Source: Bacteroidales bacterium
Lineage (GTDB): Bacteria; Bacteroidota; Bacteroidia; Bacteroidales; Marinilabiliaceae
NCBI GenBank assembly: GCA_015061285.1
Contig: SUWW01000022.1
Coordinates: 1 to 39,843, forward strand
DNA length: 39,843 nucleotides
Reading direction: 5' to 3'
Position numbers and translations under genes: made by a program. Under the pieces are notes generated by a model. The model was not told where the DNA came from. It ran no database searches and saw only the letters and a list, made by a program, of their open reading frames with translations. Below are positions 32,578 to 39,843 of the stretch, one piece after another (position 1 is the first letter of the stretch; each line of letters begins with the position of its first letter).

Positions 32578-32610
32578 ACGGAATTAATCGAAAGGTTAGT
32601 TCCGTTTTTC
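32578..32610 (+). terminator. Terminator of tRNA-Ser copy 2
   Basis: ACGGAATTAA pairs with TTAGTTCCGT (one wobble), followed by five T. Its sequence is not related to the terminator of copy 1. Confidence 0.88.
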
Positions 32611-32661
32611 TTTTGTAAATACACTATGAGAAACGGCATCAGATTAGCCTAATTGAATTAT

Positions 32662-32846
32662 CTAAGAATTTGTGTTTGTAGAATTCTTCCCATGCCAAAG
32701 ATCTAAGTAATATACAATTACTCGTTGAACTTGAGGTATGTTAATGTCGAGCAAGGCACCAGAACACCAGCCTTTAGAAAGCGCATCGTTGTAATTTTTT
32801 CTCCTTTATAGTACCTACAATTCTTTATGAGTTCCTCGCGAGTCAT
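32662..32846 (-). pseudogene. Frameshifted small gene, about 61 codons when joined
   Basis: On the minus strand ATG 32846 opens MTREELIKNCRYYKGEK, a start I associate with short conserved Bacteroidales hypotheticals. In this frame it ends at TAA 32718 after 42 residues, the tail being unconvincing. At the run of six A (plus-strand T 32795-32800), moving to the -1 frame gives a well-formed continuation with NYNDALSKGWCSGALLDINI and a later VIVYYLDLWHGKN, ending in TAG at 32662. One extra A would join the two frames. This may be a disabled gene, a homopolymer sequencing error or a slippage site. It lies 116 bases after gldFG. Confidence 0.5.
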
Positions 32847-32962
32847 AGTTGAGATAAATTGATTTGCTTGAATGTACGGAAAAATGAAGAACGATATTTA
32901 TGGCTTTTAGCAGCTATGCTCTGTCGGATTTCAATCTCCAGTAAAGCAATATGGTTTAGCTC
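32847..32962. other. Gap after gldFG
   Basis: Part of the 32611-32962 stretch. No terminator was seen after gldFG, and no gene other than the frameshifted frame at 32662-32846. Confidence 0.5.
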
Positions 32963-35353
32963 TTAATTATACTTACGCTTTCTAACTATAAATATTACTA
33001 ATGCTGCAATGGCGAGCATCACCAACGGTATGGCAATAGAAAGAATCTTATAAATAGTGGTTCCTTCGGCGAGGAGGTGCTTGTTGAGCAATCGAAGTGT
33101 AATAGTTCTGTTGCGCAAAGCTGACCAACCTTCGTCGTCTGCGAGATATTGTACAGCATTAACGATGAAGTCTCTATTTCCGAAAGTTTGGCGCGAGAGT
33201 TCGTCGTAGCCGAGAGGAATGATGTTGGGCTGGTCGGAATGACGTAGACGCACATCGTTGCGAATGATGTCGCCATCGGCAACGACTATGATGCGAGTGG
33301 GCACACTTTCTTGGGCTGTATGGGTGTTCTTCAGTCCTGCGGGAGCTTTGCGATGGGCAAATACTGACGGGAAGACTCCTTCTGCCGACATGGCTATTGG
33401 TAGGTAGTGACGCGAAAACTCCTCTTTCATAGGCTTGCGCCCGATGTCTTGTAGCGAAGCAAAAACAGGTGTGGGGTGCACTTTAGTGAAGTTTGAGGTG
33501 GTGAGAAGAGGTGTGCGTGTAATCTTCAGATTCTCGCCTACCGTATCGATATAGCTTGCAAAATCGGCACGAACAGGGTTGATGTTGCGCGTAACAGGAT
33601 GATGAGGGTTAGGGCCAAGTAGAGCTCCGAATCGCCAAGGCATAGGAACAAGTTGCGAACTGCCACCTTGCGCTACACTAATAGGTATCATAGAGCAGTT
33701 AACATCTTCTACAACTTCGTGGTTGATGCGGAATCCGTATACAAAAAGTTGGTCCTCAATATTGAAATCGGCATATAGGCCAATGGTGCTTGGCAAGTTG
33801 CGCAGCGAATCGAGGGTCATTGTTACGGCATCGACGAGGAAGAGCAATCGTCCGCCATGCATAAGATATTGGTCGATTACGTACTTATCTTTCTCTGAAA
33901 ATTGCTGTGTAGGTTTGGCAATAATAATTACTTTATATGGGTCGAGAATAGAAGCGTCGTTGCCAATTTTTCCGCGGTCTACGGCGAAGTGCGACGACAG
34001 AGCATCGGTAGCTTCCACAACATCAATTTCGTCGAGTTCGCCATGTCCTTCGAGGAAAGCCACTCGTTGCTTTTCTGTGGTTGTTACGCGGCGTATAGCG
34101 TCGACGAGCTTGTATTCAAGGCTTTCGATAGATTTGTTGAGATTCTCTTCGCCCGATAGGCCTTGTACGTTTTCAAGCAGATTAACCCACGTATAGTTTT
34201 CGCCAACAGAGACTTCGGCGTAGGGGTAAACAACGGAACGAATTTTTTGTCCATCTTCTTTTGTTTCGTAAACAGAAATGCCACCCCAACCAATAGATTC
34301 CAACTCGTTTTTGAACGATTTGGCAGCGTCGCCTTTGAGGTCGTTAATATTTATCTCGAAAGCGGATATGCCTTTGGACGATTCGCGATTAAGTTCGTCG
34401 AGCATATCCATTGTAGCGCGTTTCAATCGTCTAAAACCAGGGTTTATGTTGCCATCTAAATAGATATTAACAATGACTTCACGCTCTTGTTTTTGTAGAA
34501 ATGAGCGCGTTACATTGGCAAGTGTGTAGCGATGCTCTTGGGTGAGATCGATTCGTATATGTATGAAGTTGCAAATTATGGTTATAAGTATGGTTATGCC
34601 AATAGCGACTATAGAGTTTCGATAGTTTTTGCGACGTTCGATAATTAGAGCCGTGGTAAATATGAATATGGCAGCTACACAGATGAAATAAACCACATCG
34701 CGACTATCGACGACGCCGCGGCTTAACGAAGAATAGTGGGCGTCGATGCCCAAAGCGCTAACGACATTTGCTAATGGTTTTAGAGTAGGTATGTTGGCAA
34801 GTGCGTCGAATCCTTGATAGAATACAAAACAAGTTGCCGTGGCTACGATGAATGCTATTATTTGGTTGTCGGTGAATGAAGAGCAGAAAATGCCTATCGA
34901 TATATATATAGCTCCGAGAAGTAAAAGTCCTATATATGAGCCCATCGTGGCTCCTAAGTCTATGTTGCCTACAGGCTCGCTGAGGTTATATATAAGTATA
35001 ACATATATGAAAGTTGGAATTATCGCTATTGCAATAAGAGTGAGGCCAGCGAGATATTTAGCAAGAGCAATTTGCAAAGCCGAAAGAGGTCGAATAAGCA
35101 GCAATTCCATAGTCCCTGCGCGACGTTCTTCGGCAATGAGCCTCATGGAGATAGCAGGAGCGAGAAAAAGGAAAAGCCAAGGAGCTAAAAAGAAAAACGA
35201 TTCAAGAGAGGCATAGCCTCCGTAGAAGATGTTGAAGTTGCTTGGAACTATCCACAAAAAGAGGCTTGTGGTAATAAGAAATATGGCTGTTACAATGTAG
35301 CCAGTAGCTGATGCAAAGAATGCAGAGAGTTCTTTTCTGAAAAGAGAAAACAT
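32963..35353 (-). CDS. Fused GldF-GldG gliding-type ABC transporter protein
   Basis: 796 residues. The first 245 form an ABC-2 type permease with six membrane segments (KELSAFFASATGYIVTAIF at the start, EERRAGTMELLLIRPLSALQ after the second). This matches GldF. After a helix at about 245-262 comes a long periplasmic part (about 265-765) with IRIDLTQEHRYTLANVTRSF, VAFLEGHGELDE and YLMHGGRLLFLVDAVT, matching GldG, and a last membrane helix near 770-790 with a basic end. In most gliding Bacteroidota these are separate genes. No ATPase (GldA) gene is in the window. It is the last gene of the surE operon, 3 bases after lpxB. Gliding is not implied, as such genes occur in non-gliding Bacteroidales. 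Confidence 0.9.
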   Translation of the reverse strand: MFSLFRKELSAFFASATGYIVTAIFLITTSLFLWIVPSNFNIFYGGYASLESFFFLAPWLFLFLAPAISMRLIAEERRAGTMELLLIRPLSALQIALAKYLAGLTLIAIAIIPTFIYVILIYNLSEPVGNIDLGATMGSYIGLLLLGAIYISIGIFCSSFTDNQIIAFIVATATCFVFYQGFDALANIPTLKPLANVVSALGIDAHYSSLSRGVVDSRDVVYFICVAAIFIFTTALIIERRKNYRNSIVAIGITILITIICNFIHIRIDLTQEHRYTLANVTRSFLQKQEREVIVNIYLDGNINPGFRRLKRATMDMLDELNRESSKGISAFEININDLKGDAAKSFKNELESIGWGGISVYETKEDGQKIRSVVYPYAEVSVGENYTWVNLLENVQGLSGEENLNKSIESLEYKLVDAIRRVTTTEKQRVAFLEGHGELDEIDVVEATDALSSHFAVDRGKIGNDASILDPYKVIIIAKPTQQFSEKDKYVIDQYLMHGGRLLFLVDAVTMTLDSLRNLPSTIGLYADFNIEDQLFVYGFRINHEVVEDVNCSMIPISVAQGGSSQLVPMPWRFGALLGPNPHHPVTRNINPVRADFASYIDTVGENLKITRTPLLTTSNFTKVHPTPVFASLQDIGRKPMKEEFSRHYLPIAMSAEGVFPSVFAHRKAPAGLKNTHTAQESVPTRIIVVADGDIIRNDVRLRHSDQPNIIPLGYDELSRQTFGNRDFIVNAVQYLADDEGWSALRNRTITLRLLNKHLLAEGTTIYKILSIAIPLVMLAIAALVIFIVRKRKYN

Positions 35354-35356
35354 TGT

Positions 35357-36484
35357 CTAACGTTTGAGAAAATCAATCATATCAGAAGCTGCGCGACTAC
35401 TGCAACCAGGGCCGCCCACAATTCTACGCAATTCGTCGTAGTCCTGAAGCATCTGTGTGCGCTCAGGGGAGTCGTCGACGAGAGAGCGAAGATCATCAAT
35501 CATTTTTTGGTAGCTGTATTTACATTGGAAGAGCTCGTCGATTGAGTCGCGCCCTAAAATGAGGTTGACAAGTCCAATCCATTTCACTTTTATAAATAGG
35601 TGAGCTACAAAATCTGATAATCGTCCGCCCCACATGAGGTAAATAATTACTTGAGGGCAGTTGAGTATGGCGGTTTCGAGTGTTGCAGTGCCCGAAGTGA
35701 CGAGCGCAGCCCGAGCTTGGCTCATCAGTTGGTAGGTTTGTCCGAAAACTACCTCTACGTCGTAGCCATCTATGTATTCTGAATAGTCGGCCATGGTGAA
35801 AGAAGGAGCTCCAGCTATAACGAATTGAAATTCAGGAAACTCCTTTATTGCCTTCAGCATCTCTGGCAAGCAATAGCGAAGTTCAGCCTTTCGGCTGCCA
35901 GCAATAAGAGCTATTTTGGGTCGCTCGTCGAGATTGTTGCGTTTGCAAAAAGAGTGAAATTCCTCGCCAACGTTTGCGCGTTGCGATATTGCATCCATCA
36001 CTGGGTTGCCGCAGTAGATAGCATCTACCGATTTGCTTCTAAAGTAGGGTACTTCAAATGGCAGAATGGAGTATAGTCTATCAATGTTTTTGCGCATCGA
36101 CTTTATGCGATACTCCTTAGAAGCCCATACTTTAGGCGATATGTAGTATAGAACCTTGATGCGATGTTTATGGGCAAACTCGGCCATCTTTAGGTTGAAA
36201 CCAGGATAATCTACAAGAATTAGAGCGTCGGGGCGATAGTTGAGAATGTCGGCACGGCATTCGCGGAAGTTGCGCATAATTTTGCCAAGGTGCGTAATTA
36301 CATCAACAACACCCATTACGGCCGTCTCTTTGTAGTGGCGCACGAGTGTGCCGCCAACAGCTTCCATTAGGTCGCCACCCCAAAAACGAAATTCTGCTTC
36401 GGCGTCGAGGGCTGCCAATTCGCGCATCAGATTAGAGGCATGTAAATCGCCCGAAGGTTCGCCTGCAATTAAGTAGTATCTCAT
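35357..36484 (-). CDS. lpxB: Lipid-A-disaccharide synthase
   Basis: 375 residues from ATG 36484. Glycosyltransferase of lipid A synthesis, joining UDP-diacylglucosamine and lipid X. Family motifs: AGEPSGDLHASNLMR at 6-20, GGDLMEAVG, YYISPKVWASKE and the C-terminal TSGTATLETAIL. The ATG overlaps the stop of the small membrane protein gene (ATGA); the frame is open to 36613, but that part lies in the upstream gene. Confidence 0.96.
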   Translation of the reverse strand: MRYYLIAGEPSGDLHASNLMRELAALDAEAEFRFWGGDLMEAVGGTLVRHYKETAVMGVVDVITHLGKIMRNFRECRADILNYRPDALILVDYPGFNLKMAEFAHKHRIKVLYYISPKVWASKEYRIKSMRKNIDRLYSILPFEVPYFRSKSVDAIYCGNPVMDAISQRANVGEEFHSFCKRNNLDERPKIALIAGSRKAELRYCLPEMLKAIKEFPEFQFVIAGAPSFTMADYSEYIDGYDVEVVFGQTYQLMSQARAALVTSGTATLETAILNCPQVIIYLMWGGRLSDFVAHLFIKVKWIGLVNLILGRDSIDELFQCKYSYQKMIDDLRSLVDDSPERTQMLQDYDELRRIVGGPGCSSRAASDMIDFLKR

Positions 36485-36774
36485 TGTATGCCGAATTTGA
36501 ATATTACAAGTAATAGTGCGTAGAGCAGTGTTGTAAGGAAAACGCCGCGCGCGAACTTGATTTTGTTGAAGTTGACGAATAATATGAATAGAGCCAAGTT
36601 GGGCAAAGAACAAACGGCTATAAGCGTTGATGCGCTATCGAGCGATGCGAGCGACCAAACGAAATCCACAAACTCTTGTTGACCTCTGTATGCAAATCGC
36701 CAAAGAGCCAGCGAAGTCAAGGCGGGAAGCGTCAAACCGAGTGTCGCGCCAATGTATGTTTTATCTATATTCAT
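36481..36774 (-). CDS. Small membrane protein between surE and lpxB
   Basis: 97 residues with three hydrophobic stretches (about 8-25, 48-68 and 75-93). No known motif. It occupies a place between surE and lpxB where I recall small membrane proteins in other Bacteroidales, and it overlaps lpxB by 4 bases. A function with lipid A or envelope assembly is possible but only by position. Confidence 0.75.
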   Translation of the reverse strand: MNIDKTYIGATLGLTLPALTSLALWRFAYRGQQEFVDFVWSLASLDSASTLIAVCSLPNLALFILFVNFNKIKFARGVFLTTLLYALLLVIFKFGIQ

Positions 36775-36788
36775 ATTTATGCGTTTTG

Positions 36789-37565
36789 TTATAAATCGAA
36801 ATTACTGAAATATCCCTTGTTTAATATGCGATAGTCGGTTGTGTCAAGTGTAATTGGACTGATGGTGGCATAACCTTTTGAAAGCCAATACATATCGGTG
36901 TCGGTGGCGCTATCCTCATCGTTGATATAAGTACCTTCGAGCCAATAGTATTTTTGAGCATAAGGGTCTTCAAAACTTACTGAGGCTTCGTTCCAATGTC
37001 CTGCTGCTATTCTGCACTCCTTCAGACCTTTAACTATACCTATGGGTATGTTTACACTATAAAAAGTGCTGCGAGATAACGAAGATTCCAGCGACGTCTC
37101 TATTACATGTTCTATGATACGTTCTGATTCACCGAGGTTGATATTGCGTCCGTAATCGCAGTATGAAAAACCGATGCCAAGTATGTTTAGCATGGCAGCT
37201 TCGCGCGTAGCACCAAGAGTTCCCGAATAGTGAACAGATGAAGAATAATTGCCACCATGGTTTATACCAGAGAGTATAATGTCTGGTTTGCGGGGCAATA
37301 GAGTATGTACGCCAATCTTAACGCAGTCGACGGGCGTGCCGCTCACAGCGAAGCATTGCACGCCTTGAATATGATTAGTTTCCGAAACTTTTAGTGGCTG
37401 ACAAACAGTGATTGAGTGGCTTTTGCCAGAATTGGCGCCATCGGGAGCTACAACTACCACATCGCCAAAACGTTTTGCTATATGTGCCAACAACTTAATG
37501 CCTTCGGCACTTATGCCATCGTCGTTGGTTATCATTATAAGCGGAGCTTTCGCTTCTGTATTCAT
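36789..37565 (-). CDS. surE: 5'/3'-nucleotidase SurE
   Basis: 258 residues. Hydrolyses nucleoside monophosphates in the cytoplasm, metal-dependent. The metal-binding NDDG motif is at 14-17, followed by VVAPDGANSGKSHSIT and a later LSGINHGGNYSSSVHYSGTLGATREA, all standard SurE signatures. First gene of the surE-membrane protein-lpxB-gldFG operon, with a -7 element 17 bases upstream. Confidence 0.96.
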   Translation of the reverse strand: MNTEAKAPLIMITNDDGISAEGIKLLAHIAKRFGDVVVVAPDGANSGKSHSITVCQPLKVSETNHIQGVQCFAVSGTPVDCVKIGVHTLLPRKPDIILSGINHGGNYSSSVHYSGTLGATREAAMLNILGIGFSYCDYGRNINLGESERIIEHVIETSLESSLSRSTFYSVNIPIGIVKGLKECRIAAGHWNEASVSFEDPYAQKYYWLEGTYINDEDSATDTDMYWLSKGYATISPITLDTTDYRILNKGYFSNFDL

Positions 37566-37581
37566 CTTGTTTATTTTCTTG

Positions 37582-37589
37582 CAAAATTA
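37582..37589 (-). promoter_or_regulatory. -7 promoter element of the surE operon
   Basis: Minus-strand TAATTTTG, exact TAnnTTTG match, 17 bases upstream of the surE ATG. Confidence 0.48.
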
Positions 37590-37793
37590 CACTTATTTAG
37601 GATAACCGCGAAAACGCTTTCGCATGCGATAAAATGCGCTAAGGCGCCCAAAAATGTGCTTATGTTCGTTGCGATGCAATAAAACGCGACATAATGCACT
37701 ATATGGCTTTTATGCGGTGAAATGACGGCGAGGGGCTTACGCGAGGCTTAGGATGTGCTTACACGATGTGCAGCAAATGTTTTGTATAAAGTT
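37590..37793. other. Intergenic stretch with GCG-rich hairpins
   Basis: The gap 37590-37944 has no complete ORF. From 37608 it contains a hairpin GCGAAA-ACGC-TTTCGC (37608-37623), then loosely repeated segments such as GCGATAAAATGCGC and GCAATAAAACGCGAC, and a direct repeat GATGTGC near 37753-37771. The pattern looks like degenerate repeats at the edge of an island; no gene was recognised. Confidence 0.4.
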
Positions 37794-37801
37794 TATATTT
37801 G
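37794..37801 (+). promoter_or_regulatory. -7-like element before the TANFOR gene
   Basis: TATATTTG, exact TAnnTTTG, about 144 bases before the TTG start at 37945. A TTTG at 37781-37784 is only 9 bases upstream, so there is no well-spaced -33. The leader would include the ACACAGAT repeats. Confidence 0.32.
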
Positions 37802-37844
37802 GTACTGATTGAAAATTGAAAGTTGAGAATTGAGAACACAGAAT

Positions 37845-37913
37845 ACACAGATATAAAGGATAATAACAGATAAATAGATCTGTGAAAATCAGTTCAATCA
37901 GTGAAATCTGTGT
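37845..37913. repeat. ACACAGAT / ATCTGTGT repeats upstream of the TANFOR gene
   Basis: ACACAGATATAAAGGAT at 37845-37861 and inverted copies ATCTGTG (37878-37884) and ATCTGTGT (37906-37913). The first copy resembles the motif at 134-152. Just before, a stretch of ATTGA-type direct repeats runs at 37807-37835. Such strings are frequent in intergenic Bacteroidota DNA. Confidence 0.45.
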
Positions 37914-37944
37914 GCTTACTAAAAAATATATAAAGCCAAATAAA

Positions 37945-39843
37945 TTGAAACGCGTTACCTACATACTGTTATTCCTCCTCCTGAGCATCACTATCTATGC
38001 TCAGCGAGCGCCTATCACCGTAACTACTATACTTACGCCGCCTTACACGACGTCATTATCCACGATGGCGGAGAGCGGTAGCACGCGGTTGATGGTGAAC
38101 CTGCTTGTCAACGACGTAACAATCACGGAGATACCCGTCAAACTCCATATCAAGATGGAGAGCTCGGGCATCACCATCGAGAGCATACCTACGCAGGCCG
38201 TTCGACCGATGTTTCTCGGTGGTGGCGAGGCACGCGTACTCACGGGCGACGACTTTGCAGAGTACCTAAGACTTGACAATCTTAACTTCAAAGGCTTCTC
38301 TAAAGAGGCATATATAAAAAACGGACAACTGCCCGCCGGATTGTGGAAATTCTCGGTCAGCGTAAGGCATTTCTATACCAATAAAACCATCTCCAACATA
38401 GGCACAGTGACGGCGTGGATAACGAGCTACAAACCGCCCGTTTTGACAACGCCCAAGGAGGGCGAGAACGCACCGAGCAACGCCGCTTTGCCACTAACAT
38501 TCAGTTGGCAAGCGAGCAAGCACACAGGCGGCACGGCAGCCATAATGTACCGTTTCGAGATGTGGGAGAGGCGCGTCGAGGGTGTACCAGCGCAGGCAGT
38601 GGCAGCAAGCGTTCCGCCTATTTTCACCACCGAAACCGCAGGTTTGACAGCCACCGTACTTCCCGCCACACTCGCCCTTGAACCTGGCATGAAATATTGC
38701 TGGCGCGTGACGGCGTACGACCCATCGGGCATGGTGACAATTGAAAACAAAGGCGAGTCGGAAGTCAGGACATTCCAATATCTTGAAAAATGCCCCGAAG
38801 TCTGCGGATTGACGGTAGATATTAAGGATGACACTGGGTATGCCTCGTGGGAGGAGAACCGCATGCATCTCGGTGGCTACAACTTCGAGTTCTACGACGA
38901 CGAAGGCACGTGCCACAAGACACTGTGGGGCAGCTCGAACAAGACGGCAGGCATAGGCGGAGAATACGGCAAGACGTGGCACGTGAGGGTGCAAGGTCTC
39001 TGCCGAAGTGGTGTCGAAGGACCATGGAGCGACTGGGTGGACTTCAAAATACCCGATGCCTTCAAACCGCTGAAGGATGAGAATGGGAATACGTATGAGT
39101 GCGGACGAGAAGTCCCTGAGCGCGTGATAACCAACTTCGAACTCATCGACAACATACAAAAAGGCGACACACTCGAAGACGAGCGCGGCACAACGAAATA
39201 CATCGTTCATTCAGCAATAAAAAACGAAGACGGCAGTTTTCGCGGACTCTCGTACATGAAGTTGAGCATCTGGGGCGTGAAGGTGCTTGGCGAGTACAAC
39301 AACATGAAGGTGAACACCGACGGCGTGATAATAGGCCGTTACGCATGGAAATCCGTGAAATCCGACCTGCTTGTTGCCGACCCCGAAGCCATTGAGAAAT
39401 GGGCTGACGAACTGGCGCTCGAGATGGCTGGAGCTACCTACAACAACACCATCAAAGACACCATCGTTCTCAAATATTCCCGCGGCATAGTACCATTCGA
39501 AACCATCGAGCGCGAAGGTGGTAAATATTATGCCGTAACAAGCGACGGGCATAAGGAGGAAATCACCTCATTCATCAATGGCCGAAAGCGCGTAATGGTA
39601 AAAGATGGCGACGGTCACGAACTCGTCATCGACAAAGACGGTAACGTGATGGGCGTGGAGGAGTATACGAAGTGCGGGGGAAGCTCCAAACTCCTCAGCG
39701 AGCACAACGCCTATCGCGACAGCACGATGGCAACATCGGGCAATGTCAAGTTCAGCAAAGTCAAAAATGAAAATTACGGCTTTGATGAATGGCGAGGCGC
39801 AGAGTACGACAAAGACGTATACGACAACTTCAACGGCTACCGC
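37945..39843 (+). CDS. TANFOR/fibronectin type III secreted protein, 5' part (partial)
   Basis: An open frame of 633 codons from TTG 37945 runs off the right edge without a stop. TTG is taken as start because it opens a good signal peptide, (M)KRVTYILLFLLLSITIYAQ. Residues 21-160 resemble the TANFOR domain first named in Tannerella forsythia (RAPITVTTILTPPY, AVRPMFLGGGEARVLTGDDFAEYLRL and LPAGLWKFSVSVR). Two fibronectin type III-like domains follow at about 163-278 (FSWQASKHTGG and YCWRVTAYDPSG) and 283-370 (VRVQGLCRSGVEGPWSDW). Residues about 385-633 are a later region with YNNTIKDTIVLKYSRGIVPF and a charged GD-rich part; its class is unclear. The DNA is richer in G+C than the rest of the window. 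Related proteins are large; a C-terminal export signal or effector would lie outside the window. Confidence 0.82.
   Translation, partial: MKRVTYILLFLLLSITIYAQRAPITVTTILTPPYTTSLSTMAESGSTRLMVNLLVNDVTITEIPVKLHIKMESSGITIESIPTQAVRPMFLGGGEARVLTGDDFAEYLRLDNLNFKGFSKEAYIKNGQLPAGLWKFSVSVRHFYTNKTISNIGTVTAWITSYKPPVLTTPKEGENAPSNAALPLTFSWQASKHTGGTAAIMYRFEMWERRVEGVPAQAVAASVPPIFTTETAGLTATVLPATLALEPGMKYCWRVTAYDPSGMVTIENKGESEVRTFQYLEKCPEVCGLTVDIKDDTGYASWEENRMHLGGYNFEFYDDEGTCHKTLWGSSNKTAGIGGEYGKTWHVRVQGLCRSGVEGPWSDWVDFKIPDAFKPLKDENGNTYECGREVPERVITNFELIDNIQKGDTLEDERGTTKYIVHSAIKNEDGSFRGLSYMKLSIWGVKVLGEYNNMKVNTDGVIIGRYAWKSVKSDLLVADPEAIEKWADELALEMAGATYNNTIKDTIVLKYSRGIVPFETIEREGGKYYAVTSDGHKEEITSFINGRKRVMVKDGDGHELVIDKDGNVMGVEEYTKCGGSSKLLSEHNAYRDSTMATSGNVKFSKVKNENYGFDEWRGAEYDKDVYDNFNGYR

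Noticed and set aside
38494-39210. Minus-strand ORF of 238 codons near the right edge
   Set aside because: Lies fully inside the TANFOR frame on the plus strand, which has a signal peptide and domain matches; the antisense protein looks random.

Overview
The window looks like a chromosomal stretch from a Bacteroidales bacterium (Bacteroidota), probably a gut or oral relative of Muribaculaceae, Prevotella or Tannerella. The evidence is the family content: BT_3928-type DoxX protein, a GldF-GldG fusion, a bacterial-type LpxB/SurE cluster, a TANFOR-type surface protein, and many small lipoproteins. The promoters fit too: the Bacteroidota TTTG / TAnnTTTG pattern recurs with 18-20 bp spacing. Most of the window is moderately AT-rich; the last 1.9 kb is visibly richer in G+C. 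No plasmid, phage or IS genes and no CRISPR array were seen.

Layout. 1-98: the 3' end of a 5S rRNA and its terminator, so an rRNA operon ends here. 99-396: intergenic DNA with hairpin repeats. 397-1770: a PH-domain membrane protein and an SPFH/band-7 lipoprotein. 5061-1841 (minus): a pectin-degradation operon (GH28, GH43, a 52-residue lipoprotein). 5255-6997: malate dehydrogenase and an MgtC-like membrane protein. 7183-8592: a second GH28, this one a lipoprotein. 8763-11289: DUF1599 duplicated-domain protein, BT_3928-type DoxX protein and triosephosphate isomerase, joined by ATGA overlaps. 11558-12943: an acidic-tailed small protein and Met-tRNA formyltransferase. 13016-19811: a long co-directional cluster (outer-membrane barrel protein, phosphohexomutase, SUMF1-like lipoprotein, SlyD-like isomerase, chorismate synthase, CE2 esterase lipoprotein). 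19937-20737: a protein built of seven 31-residue repeats.

24907-20825 (minus): TrkH, a BASS-family transporter, DUF3820 and a secreted C1 peptidase. 24995-26149: an ATP-grasp-like protein. 27758-26174 (minus): a NarX/NarL-type two-component pair. 27980-28111: a small lipoprotein. 28267-30427: GAPDH and aldose 1-epimerase. 30497-31855: an MltF-like lytic transglycosylase. 32148-32610: two tandem tRNA-Ser(UGA) genes, each with its own promoter and terminator. 32846-32662 (minus): a frameshifted small gene. 37565-32963 (minus): a surE, small membrane protein, lpxB, gldF-gldG operon. 37945-end: the 5' part of a large TANFOR/fibronectin-type secreted protein that starts at TTG and runs off the window.

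The metabolic genes (mdh, tpiA, gapA, galM) are central-carbon housekeeping. The GH28, GH43 and CE2 genes point to use of plant pectin or hemicellulose, but no SusC/SusD pair is present, so this is not a complete polysaccharide utilisation locus. The least ordinary pieces are the TANFOR protein at the right edge, the 31-residue repeat protein, the duplicated tRNA-Ser cassette, the DUF1599 internal duplication, two small lipoprotein genes that are easy to miss, and the frameshifted short gene beside gldFG.
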